From: Bacillota bacterium
Lineage (GTDB): Bacteria > Bacillota > Dethiobacteria > DTU022
Direction: 5' to 3'
Assembly: GCA_012727685.1 (NCBI GenBank)
Contig: JAAYGO010000226.1
Span: 1 to 18,127, forward strand
DNA length: 18,127 nucleotides
This document shows, piece after piece, positions 7,088-13,441 of this stretch. The notes beneath the pieces were generated by a model. It ran no database searches. It worked only from the letters and a program-made list of their open reading frames with translations, and had not been told where the DNA came from. Position 1 is the first letter of the stretch. Each line of letters opens with the position of its first letter. A program made the translations under genes and the position numbers.

Positions 7088-8002
7088 TTACGGTAATTTT
7101 CCGCCCCAGCCCTCGGCAAAAGTACCGATGCCGAGCATAATTGCCATTTCAAGGTGCGGTTTGCGGCACGCATACCAGGTCAACGGCCCGTGAGGGACAC
7201 CGCGTGGCACGAAAATCGCCGAATTGCTGCTAAACCTGAGCGGCTGACCGCCGAGTACCAGCTCGATTTCACCGCCCAGGTCTTCCGGGTCATCGGGGTC
7301 GGACCCCACGTGCAGGACAATTTCCTCGGTATCATGCACGTGTTCCTTGATGTGGGGGTTGGGATGGGGCATCTCGTAAAGCCAGCTGCATTCCAGATAA
7401 TAGTTTGCCTCCGGAATCTGGATCCGGCTCATGTAGGTCATGCTGGGATAGGTGCGCCCCGTGGTGTTCGGATCGCCGAGTTCCCCCATGGGGCTGCGGA
7501 TCACATAGCACTCATAATCGATGTCCTCGGTTTTTACGGGCAGATCTTTCTTTGGCACGTCAATACCGCTCTTGCCCCAGATTTTCTGTTCATCGCCGCA
7601 ACCCAACACCAGGGACATGGCCATGTGGGGCCGCTCGTATTCTTTCCAGATCAGCGGGCCGTGTCTGAGCCCTTTGGGAATAAAGAAACTGGTGGTGGTG
7701 TTGAACTTAATCGGCTGGCCGCCTAGATAAAAGACGATCTCTGCACCCAGCGTGTGGGGATGTTTATAATCGCCGCTCCAGAACATGACGATCTCGTCAT
7801 AATCGTGCACATGTTCAAAAACATGCGGGTTCGGATCCGGAATGCCGGTGATCCAGGCAAGTGTCAGGTAGTAATCGGCCTCCGGGACCAGGGTGTTGCT
7901 CATGTAGGTCATGGCGGGGCTCTGCCTGTTTTTTACGCCCCGGCCGCCTGCTTCATACAGCGGCTTTGCTACCATATACTTGCGATAATCTACATTTGCC
8001 AT
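7088..8002 (-). CDS. Two-domain cupin protein (bicupin), function unknown
   Basis: A 304-residue protein made of two homologous halves, each a cupin beta-barrel of the same subfamily. The ATG at 8002 follows AAGGAG at 8 nt and aligns with the start of the paralogue at 8584-9492; a TTG two codons earlier is too close to the ribosome site. Putative metal ligands are H64, H66, E70 and H114 in the first half and H221, H223, E227 and H271 in the second, fitting H-x-H-x3-E...H. Both halves share M-T-Y-M-S, N-P-H, G-x-E-I-x-x-x-L-G-G-x-P and P-(K/R)-G-x-x-H-G-P-L. No signal peptide. Known cupins include dioxygenases, isomerases, decarboxylases, hydrolases and binding proteins; I do not recognise this subfamily. 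It starts 12 bp after a single-domain cousin. Confidence 0.85.
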   Translation of the reverse strand: MANVDYRKYMVAKPLYEAGGRGVKNRQSPAMTYMSNTLVPEADYYLTLAWITGIPDPNPHVFEHVHDYDEIVMFWSGDYKHPHTLGAEIVFYLGGQPIKFNTTTSFFIPKGLRHGPLIWKEYERPHMAMSLVLGCGDEQKIWGKSGIDVPKKDLPVKTEDIDYECYVIRSPMGELGDPNTTGRTYPSMTYMSRIQIPEANYYLECSWLYEMPHPNPHIKEHVHDTEEIVLHVGSDPDDPEDLGGEIELVLGGQPLRFSSNSAIFVPRGVPHGPLTWYACRKPHLEMAIMLGIGTFAEGWGGKLP

Positions 8003-8014
8003 TTGCAAGTCTCC

Positions 8015-8425
8015 TTACCTTTTTTGATGTGGACCCTGGTATTCGGGATCCATGGAGGTGGCAAAATGGAAGACCGGCCGCTCCGCCCTTTTAATGATCA
8101 GCGGGCAGTGGCTCATCCCTTTTGGCACAAAGATAATGCAGCTTTTGGTAAGGATCTGCGGCTCGCCGTCCAGCCAGAATTCAATTTCACCGCACAGATC
8201 GGTGGGGTCGTCCGGATCGGAGCCGAAAAAGGTGACTACCTCCGGGTAATCGTGCGCATGGCTCTCGGTAACAACCCTCCGCTCCCCCGGTTGCGGTGAA
8301 AACCAGGCGCAGTCTAAATAAGGCGCTCCCTCGAACATGCCGCCGTGCAGGCAATAGAGGCGCGTTCCCAGCTCATCCGGAACCTTGTTTAAATCGGTGA
8401 GAATATACTTTTTCACATCGCCCAT
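8015..8425 (-). CDS. Single-domain cupin protein, function unknown
   Basis: A 136-residue one-domain member of the same cupin subfamily as its neighbours. Putative metal ligands are H56, H58, E62 (SHAHDYPE) and H106 (GMSHCPL); the shared G-S-D-P-D-D-P, C-G-E-I-E-F-W-L-D-G-E-P and F-V-P-K-G strands are present, but the usual H-G-P-L after the barrel is H-C-P-L. The ATG start has an excellent AGGAGGT site. It lies between two bicupin genes: 12 bp before the next one and 158 bp after the previous. The 158-bp gap (8426-8583) holds only a short weak hairpin and no convincing promoter. The short length suggests it works as a homo-oligomer or partners the bicupins. No enzymatic role can be assigned. 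Confidence 0.82.
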   Translation of the reverse strand: MGDVKKYILTDLNKVPDELGTRLYCLHGGMFEGAPYLDCAWFSPQPGERRVVTESHAHDYPEVVTFFGSDPDDPTDLCGEIEFWLDGEPQILTKSCIIFVPKGMSHCPLIIKRAERPVFHFATSMDPEYQGPHQKR

Positions 8426-8583
8426 TTTTCAAACCTCCTGTTCACATTTCTCGGTTTTGCCCCTTTGTGAACCGCCACACCTTCTGCTCCACAATGCCCT
8501 CGTTTCCAGGGCTGCCTCTGCTTTAAACGGTTTACACTACCGCCTTATCCAGATGATTCTGAACTTTGATGATAAAAATTTTA

Positions 8584-9492
8584 TTATGGAGGCGTCAAAT
8601 GGTCGATATTTGCGCCCCAACCTTCTTTAAAGGTGCCGCAGCCGATCATTAAGGCCATCTCAAAATGCGGCTTCTTAAAATCCCGCCAGATATTGGGACC
8701 ATGCTTAATCCCTTTAGGGACAAACATACCGCAGGTGGTATTAAAAACAAGCGGCTCTCCGGCGATGCCGATTTCGATGGCTGCCCCGAGATCTTCCGGG
8801 TTCTCCGGGTCTCCTCCGAAATGGATCACAAATTCGTCATAGTGATGTTTATGTTCAAAAATGTGGGGATTGGGTTCGGGCATTGCCCATAACCAGCCGC
8901 CTTCCAGGTAATATCTGGCACCACGGATCTGATGGCTGCTCATGTAGGTCATGGTCGGGGTCTGGCGGTTTTTAACTACCGGGGCGTCTTCATAAATAGG
9001 GCTGCGCACGACATACTGTTCATAATCAATATCGTCAGTTTTTTGCGGTTTTGTGCCCGGATCGGCAAAGCCTTGCCCGTCGAGGCTTCCCTGCCCGATC
9101 AAGATCGTTAGCTGCAGGTGCGGCTTCGTATACTCGCGCCAGATCAAGGGCCCGTGCTTGACCCCTTTGGGGATTAAAATGCAGGTATTAGTGTTAAAGA
9201 GAATCTTCTGGCCGCCTAAATAAAACTCAATTTCCCCGCCGAGAACCTGCGGCTCTTGCGGGTCGCCGCCGATAAAGTAAATCAACTCGTCACAATTGTG
9301 TGTATGTTCGAAAACGTGCGGATTCGGATCCGGGAGACCGGTGATCCAACCGAGCCTGCCGTGCACCTTTGCTTCCGGAACCTGGGCGCTGCTCATGAGG
9401 GTCATCGGCACCTGGCGGTTTTTAACGGCTACCGGGTATTGCTCGTAAACCGGTTTCCTGACCATGTACCGGTCATAACTGCCCTGTGACAA
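8584..9492 (-). CDS. Two-domain cupin protein (bicupin), function unknown, TTG start
   Basis: A 302-residue bicupin, clearly paralogous along its whole length to the protein at 7088-8002. I place the start at a TTG (9492), because AAAGGCGG lies 8 nt upstream and the product then aligns residue for residue with the paralogue's N-terminus (both have Y-M-V at residues 9-11); a GTG three codons earlier overlaps the ribosome-site spacing. Metal ligand candidates are H63, H65, E69, H113 and H214, H216, E220, H264. Shared motifs include PDPNPHVFEH, LGGEIEFYLGG, PKG-x-KHGP-x-IW and the C-terminal CGTF-x-EGWG also seen in the paralogue as IGTFAEGWG. It is the first gene after a 280-bp upstream gap, so it probably begins the cupin/SDR/TRAP transcription unit. 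Function unknown. Confidence 0.84.
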   Translation of the reverse strand: MSQGSYDRYMVRKPVYEQYPVAVKNRQVPMTLMSSAQVPEAKVHGRLGWITGLPDPNPHVFEHTHNCDELIYFIGGDPQEPQVLGGEIEFYLGGQKILFNTNTCILIPKGVKHGPLIWREYTKPHLQLTILIGQGSLDGQGFADPGTKPQKTDDIDYEQYVVRSPIYEDAPVVKNRQTPTMTYMSSHQIRGARYYLEGGWLWAMPEPNPHIFEHKHHYDEFVIHFGGDPENPEDLGAAIEIGIAGEPLVFNTTCGMFVPKGIKHGPNIWRDFKKPHFEMALMIGCGTFKEGWGANIDHLTPP

Positions 9493-9618
9493 TCTACACA
9501 CCGCCTTTCATGGTCTTCTTCTGCACTTCAACGAACCGGTCGAAATAAAAAATCTTTTCCCGCAACCCTCCCGATTGGTAATTGATTGAGTATTCCAAGT
9601 TTACCCCAAGAATACATG

Positions 9619-9652
9619 GTCAAACTTAATATTGCCTTAATATAAACTTAAG
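9619..9652 (-). promoter_or_regulatory. Array of three TTAAG hexamers with 11-bp period (operator candidate)
   Basis: Within the 280-bp gap 9493-9772, the minus strand carries TTAAGT, TTAAGG, TTAAGT separated by 5 nt each, i.e. one helical turn (plus-strand CTTAA copies start at 9625, 9636, 9647). A TTGACC that could serve as a -35 lies right after the array (9619-9624), but no good -10 stands at 16-18 bp from it. Direct hexamer repeats at 11-bp period beside a -35 are typical of OmpR/PhoB-family response regulators (compare TTAACA repeats of Bacillus PhoP). Which regulator binds is unknown. The rest of the gap is AT-rich with an imperfect GC-rich inverted repeat near 9680-9693/9737-9748 and no gene. 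Confidence 0.5.
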
Positions 9653-9772
9653 AAAAGCTGAATTTAAACGCTAAATGAAAACGGCGCCCACCGGCTTAAG
9701 CTCTGCCCTATTTTATTTCAAAAACAGGTGGCTAAACCGGGACGCCGCATCATTACTAGATCAATAGTATAT

Positions 9773-10111
9773 TTAGTGCCTGTTAATAAACCGGTCCAAC
9801 CCCGAGGCGGCAAGGCTTTCTTCCGATAAATAGAGCTTTCCCTCCTCAGTAACCTGTACCACCTTTGAATCGATCAACATCCTTAAAGCCTGGGGCTTGA
9901 AATCGCGTATGGTAAAAAGACGTTCCCACAGCGGCTTTGGATTAAGCCTCAGCTCCTCCTGGGTTCTGGCATTTTCGATGCTGGTGGCATTATTTTTACG
10001 AAATATGCCGATCACCGCTTTCATGGCGCTGCGGATGCGTATGATGGGGATTACGAATACCAGGACTAGCAGGATAACCATTAGCAAAATCAATGTTACT
10101 GTTGGCGGCAT
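9773..10111 (-). CDS. Small membrane-anchored protein of unknown function
   Basis: A 112-residue protein with one hydrophobic segment (residues 5-24) followed by a positively charged stretch (R25, R27, K31), so the rest probably faces the cytoplasm. Residues 46-100 are polar and helical, ending in an R-D-F-K-P-x-A-L-x-x-L-I...V-T-E-E-G-K-L-Y-L-S-E-E pattern that looks like a small winged-helix or similar two-helix/beta-hairpin fold; that is impression, not an identification. ATG start with AAAGGAG. It sits between an SDR and the cupin block, behind a palindromic operator candidate. It has no Cys cluster, no catalytic motif and no visible similarity to its neighbours. It may be a general conserved hypothetical protein rather than a pathway component. 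Confidence 0.72.
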   Translation of the reverse strand: MPPTVTLILLMVILLVLVFVIPIIRIRSAMKAVIGIFRKNNATSIENARTQEELRLNPKPLWERLFTIRDFKPQALRMLIDSKVVQVTEEGKLYLSEESLAASGLDRFINRH

Positions 10112-10139
10112 TCATTTACTCTCCTTTGCCAAAATGTTT

Positions 10140-10164
10140 TTAATAGAATACCCTATTCTATTAA
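10140..10164 (-). promoter_or_regulatory. Perfect AT-rich palindrome overlapping a possible promoter
   Basis: TTAATAGAATA (10140-10150) and its exact reverse complement (10154-10164) flank a 3-bp CCC centre. It lies about 29 bp upstream of the small membrane protein start. On the minus strand a TTGTTA (10162-10167) and TATTAA (10140-10145) spaced by 16 bp would make a modest sigma-A-type promoter with the palindrome as its spacer, the classical place for a repressor site. The short AT stem has no terminator features. The binding protein is not encoded in the window. Confidence 0.5.
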
Positions 10165-10234
10165 CAACCATTAAATTCGCCGCCTTCAGTTCAATACCTG
10201 CCGCCCTGTCCGCACCAGGCTCTCCGGCCACCAT

Positions 10235-11053
10235 CTAAATTTTGGTGATTGCCTCGGCGATAAAGGTTGCCTCCTGAGCATGCAAGGGCTGTCCGCCGGC
10301 CACGCAGATATGCTGGCCGGTTACATAATCGGAAAGGGATGACGCCAGGAACAAGGCAGGGCCGGCAATGTCCTCCGGTGTACCCATGCGCCCCAGAGGG
10401 ACTTCCTTTTTCGACAGCGCCGTGAAAAAGGCTTCCCTTTCCTCGGCTGACATGCTTTTCGTCAGCGGATCCCAGAAGGGGGTCTCGATGGGACCGGGAA
10501 CAATGCTGTTCACATAAATGTTGTAGGGCGCCAGTTCAAAAGCCAGGTTGATGGTCAGCCCGAGCATCCCCGCTTTGGCCGAGTGATAATGCAGGACCGA
10601 AACGGACGGATTCACAGCGCCCATGGAGGAAATGTTAATGATTTTACCGTATCTCTGTTCTTTCATATGGGGCACCACTGCTTTGCAGACCAGGAAAGCC
10701 CCCTTCAAATTGACGCTTAAAACCCTGTCCCAGCTTTCCTCAGTGACCGTGTCGATCGTGCCCTCGTTGCCGGTGATCCTGCCGGCGTTATTGACCAGGA
10801 TATCGATCTTGCCAAATTCGCGGATGATTTGATCCACCATCTCCTGCACCGCGGCGCTGTTGGAGATATCGGCGCTGATGGCCAGGGAGCGGCGTCCCAG
10901 CGCCTTGATCTCGTCAGCCACCTTCTGTGCTCCTTCAAGATTGAGGGCATTGACGGCCACGTCACACCCCTCTTGGGCGAACTTGAGGGCGATGCTGCGC
11001 CCCATTCCCTTCGCGCCTCCGGTGACCAGGGCGACCCGATTGGCAAGCAACAT
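10235..11053 (-). CDS. Short-chain dehydrogenase/reductase (SDR), classical type
   Basis: A 272-residue classical SDR distinct from the one at 6235-7053. Motifs: TGGAKGMG at residues 11-18, NNAG at 88-91, N115, and the catalytic triad S143, Y156, K160 (Y-H-S-A-K). The second beta strand ends V-A-V-N-A-L-N without a telling Asp or Arg, so cofactor preference is open. The C-terminal V-T-G-Q-H-I-C-V-A-G-G-Q matches the family's end motif. The start has AAGGAGGAG at good spacing. It is 111 bp after the first-listed OYE gene (11165), with a palindrome and a weak stem-loop in the gap, and 123 bp before the small membrane protein. It probably handles a hydroxyl/ketone step beside the OYE enzymes; the substrate is unknown. 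Confidence 0.93.
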   Translation of the reverse strand: MLLANRVALVTGGAKGMGRSIALKFAQEGCDVAVNALNLEGAQKVADEIKALGRRSLAISADISNSAAVQEMVDQIIREFGKIDILVNNAGRITGNEGTIDTVTEESWDRVLSVNLKGAFLVCKAVVPHMKEQRYGKIINISSMGAVNPSVSVLHYHSAKAGMLGLTINLAFELAPYNIYVNSIVPGPIETPFWDPLTKSMSAEEREAFFTALSKKEVPLGRMGTPEDIAGPALFLASSLSDYVTGQHICVAGGQPLHAQEATFIAEAITKI

Positions 11054-11093
11054 CTGAAAATCTCCTCCTTATCCATACCACTATTTAAGCGAA

Positions 11094-11109
11094 TGATTAA
11101 TATTAATCA
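11094..11109 (-). promoter_or_regulatory. Perfect 16-bp AT-rich palindrome upstream of SDR gene
   Basis: TGATTAATATTAATCA is exactly self-complementary and lies 41-56 bp upstream of the SDR start at 11053. The position suits an operator. Its sequence differs from the palindrome at 10140-10164, so the two would be read by different regulators, or one may be chance. No clear -35/-10 pair accompanies it. Confidence 0.4.
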
Positions 11110-11126
11110 CGAAATGGAATAACCGC

Positions 11127-11158
11127 TGCCGGGAAAACCTTTTACAATTGCCCCGGCA
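11127..11158 (-). other. Stem-loop after the OYE-type gene (weak terminator candidate)
   Basis: A 7-bp GC-rich inverted repeat, TGCCGGG (11127-11133) with CCCGGCA (11152-11158), and an 18-nt AT-rich loop, 6 nt after the stop of the OYE gene at 11165. The transcript continues GCGGUUAUUCC, so there is no proper U tract; partial termination or mRNA protection is possible. Confidence 0.35.
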
Positions 11159-11164
11159 CCTTGT

Positions 11165-13138
11165 TCAAATTTCTACCGCAATATTAAAACCGTCATGAAC
11201 GGCTTCTTTGATGCGGTTCGGGCTGCGGCAATCGCCGATGGTATAGACATCGGGTGCACTGTCCTGCAGGGCTGCGGCCACCGCGGAGCGGGCCTTGAAA
11301 CCGAAGGATAAAATCAGAGCATCGGCCGGTATTTCAAAGCGATGCCACGCCTTGTCGATGACGATCACGCCTTTTTCCACAATCTCTTCCAGTTTTACCT
11401 CGGTTATAAACCGGACCCCGTTTTGCTCAAGCAAATCCATCAGCCCGGTTCCCCTCCTCAAGATGGGGGGCTCGCTGGCATTGAGCTCATTTTCACTGAG
11501 CATATCGATGACCGTCACTTTCTTGCCCTCCTGCGCCAGGTGTAGGGCAGCCTCACAGCCGGTGAGGCCGCCGCCGGCGATGACCACCTTCTCTCCGGGA
11601 ATCGGCTTGTTCAGGAACACCTCCCCGACCCAGATCACGTTATTCTTCTCGGCCCCGGGAATTTCGGGGAAAAGCGGTTCCGAACCGGCGGCCACGATCA
11701 CCACATCGGGCTGCTCGGCCTTAACCGCTTCCGCCGTGGCTTCACAATTGAGTTTTACGGTGACCCCTTCAGCCTGCCCGGTCTGCTTAACCAGCCACTG
11801 CAGGTAGCGCTTCATGTCGCCTTTAAACGGCAGGCCGGCGGCATAATTCAGGTTGCCACCGAGCCGATCCTCCTTCTCGAACAGGGTCACGGCATGTCCC
11901 CGGGCCGCCGCCGTTCGCGCCGCTTCCATGCCCGCCGGTCCGCCCCCGACTACCACCACCTTTTTTCTTTTTTGCGCAGGAGCGATCTCGCCGTAATCCG
12001 CTTCCCGGCCCAGGACCGGGTTTACGGCACAGCGGATGGGCAGGAGGTTGCCCGCATAAAAATTGCAGGTGTGGCAGCGCAGGCAAGGCCTGATTTGATC
12101 CAGCTCGCCGCGCCGGCTTTTATTGACGATCTCCGGATCGGCATAGATGGCCCGGGCCATCGCCACCACGTCGGCCTTGCCTTCGGCAATGATCCGGTCG
12201 GCTGTCTCCAGATCGAGGATCGATCCCACCGTCGTCACGGGGACGCGCAGCGCCTTTTTAAATTTCTCCGCGTAATGGACGTTATACGCGTGCGGGAAAT
12301 AGGTGGGCTGGATCTGGTGCGGCAAAGTCTCGGGATCGCTGAGGAGGCCTACTGACACATGCAGCAGATCGATCTTGTCCTCGATCATCTTCACAAACTC
12401 GATCGTTTCCTCCTCCTTCATCCCCCCGGGCACAAGCTCGTTGGCGCTGATACGGTATTCAATGGCCACCCTGTTGCCGACCCGCTTCCGGATCGCGCTG
12501 AGCACTTCCAGGGCAAACCGGGCCCTGTTTTCCAGGCTCCCCCCGTAATGATCCGTCCGCTTGTTGGCATAGGGAGACAAAAACTGCGCGATCAAATGGC
12601 CATGTGCGCCGTGAATCATCACCATTTCGAAGCCGGCCCGCATGCACCTTTCCACGGCGCTGGCAAAATGATCGATGACTGTGGCGATCATCTCCTGGGT
12701 CATGGCCGTCACCTTCATCGGCCTTCGGCCCTCCATGGCCGCCATCATCTCTTCACCTTTCGGCGGAATGGGCGAAGGAGCAATCGCCTCCCGCCTGTTT
12801 AACAGCGTTCTGCCGCCGTGGTTGATTTCAATGGAAATCTTGGCCCCGTAACGGTGCACCGCTTCGGCCAATACGCTCAAGCCGGCAATGACGCTGTCAT
12901 CGCCGAGGTTGAGCATGTGGTCATGGGTTTTGGCATACTCAAAGTCGACCGAAGACTCGCCGATGGTGATGATCCCCGCGCCGCCCCTGGCCATGGTTTT
13001 ATAGAAAGCGATCAACTCCCGCGTCACATGGCCGCCAGGCGTAGCCAGGCAGGGCATCGCCGGGGCAAGCTCAATCCGGTTTTTTATTTCCACGTTCCCG
13101 ATTTTAAACGGTGAAAACACATGCTGGTAAAGACCCAT
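11165..13138 (-). CDS. OYE-type FMN/4Fe-4S/FAD oxidoreductase (2,4-dienoyl-CoA reductase/TMADH superfamily), paralogue 1
   Basis: A 657-residue cytoplasmic flavoenzyme. The ATG giving MGLYQH aligns with both paralogues; an upstream GTG lies in the GGAAGGGGAG ribosome site. Order: old-yellow-enzyme FMN barrel (1 to about 345) with HGGR at 107-110, the carbonyl-binding pair H176/H179 and R229; a cluster motif C352-x2-C355-x2-C358-x11-C370; an FAD domain with GGGPAG at 398-403; an NAD(P) domain with GGGLTG at 522-527; a closing YTIGDC...A FAD motif near 632-654. Family members pass electrons from NAD(P)H through FAD and the cluster to FMN to reduce activated C=C bonds, or oxidise amines. The CX2CX2C start of the cluster is like trimethylamine dehydrogenase, but the H-x-x-H pair is like enone reductases. 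The usual proton-donor Tyr after the pair is His181. Substrate unknown. Confidence 0.93.
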   Translation of the reverse strand: MGLYQHVFSPFKIGNVEIKNRIELAPAMPCLATPGGHVTRELIAFYKTMARGGAGIITIGESSVDFEYAKTHDHMLNLGDDSVIAGLSVLAEAVHRYGAKISIEINHGGRTLLNRREAIAPSPIPPKGEEMMAAMEGRRPMKVTAMTQEMIATVIDHFASAVERCMRAGFEMVMIHGAHGHLIAQFLSPYANKRTDHYGGSLENRARFALEVLSAIRKRVGNRVAIEYRISANELVPGGMKEEETIEFVKMIEDKIDLLHVSVGLLSDPETLPHQIQPTYFPHAYNVHYAEKFKKALRVPVTTVGSILDLETADRIIAEGKADVVAMARAIYADPEIVNKSRRGELDQIRPCLRCHTCNFYAGNLLPIRCAVNPVLGREADYGEIAPAQKRKKVVVVGGGPAGMEAARTAAARGHAVTLFEKEDRLGGNLNYAAGLPFKGDMKRYLQWLVKQTGQAEGVTVKLNCEATAEAVKAEQPDVVIVAAGSEPLFPEIPGAEKNNVIWVGEVFLNKPIPGEKVVIAGGGLTGCEAALHLAQEGKKVTVIDMLSENELNASEPPILRRGTGLMDLLEQNGVRFITEVKLEEIVEKGVIVIDKAWHRFEIPADALILSFGFKARSAVAAALQDSAPDVYTIGDCRSPNRIKEAVHDGFNIAVEI

Positions 13139-13215
13139 GGCACTCCCCTTCCGCACATGCTGGCTGAGTTATTTAAAACCTAACTTAAGGATAAGGAAAC
13201 ATTCCCAATGCTTTT

Positions 13216-13421
13216 GTTTTTGCTTAAGGTTTTCGCTCCGGTTCACTCGTTAGAAGTGCGACGGCTCACCGGCGGTCTTCCGCTTGGGCTGCCCTCGACA
13301 GTCGCGCGTCCTGCGCTCCTGTCTCGGCGGCCTGCCTCCATGCAGGCCGGCCCGCTCCAGCCCTTGGTTCGCCTGCACTTCTAGCCACTCGTTCACAGTC
13401 GCTCTAACCTTAAGCAAAAAC
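13216..13421. repeat. 206-bp MITE-like element with 16-bp perfect terminal inverted repeats
   Basis: GTTTTTGCTTAAGGTT at 13216-13231 is repeated exactly in inverse orientation at 13406-13421. Inside are nested inverted repeats: TAGAAGTGC (13251-13259) with its complement at 13375-13383, CGGCCTGC (13328-13335) with its complement at 13342-13349 around a 6-nt loop, and GCGG-TCTT-CCGC at 13272-13283. CACTCGTT occurs twice in direct orientation near each end. The element has no ORF, is more GC-rich than its AT-rich borders, and fills most of the 303-bp gap 13139-13441 between two OYE genes. It looks like a non-autonomous mobile element or a structured RNA/attenuator; I see no clear target-site duplication. 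Confidence 0.65.
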
Positions 13422-13441
13422 AGCAATTGACACGCTTTACC

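Noticed and set aside
8496..8512. Short hairpin GCCCT/AGGGC between two cupin genes
   Set aside because: Only 5 bp with a 7-nt loop and no U tract; not enough for a terminator or riboswitch call.
9680..9748. Imperfect GC-rich inverted repeat (GGCGCCCACCGG with CCGGGACGCC) downstream of the small membrane protein
   Set aside because: The arms pair with mismatches over a loop of more than 40 nt, and there is no U tract on either strand; too weak for a terminator call.
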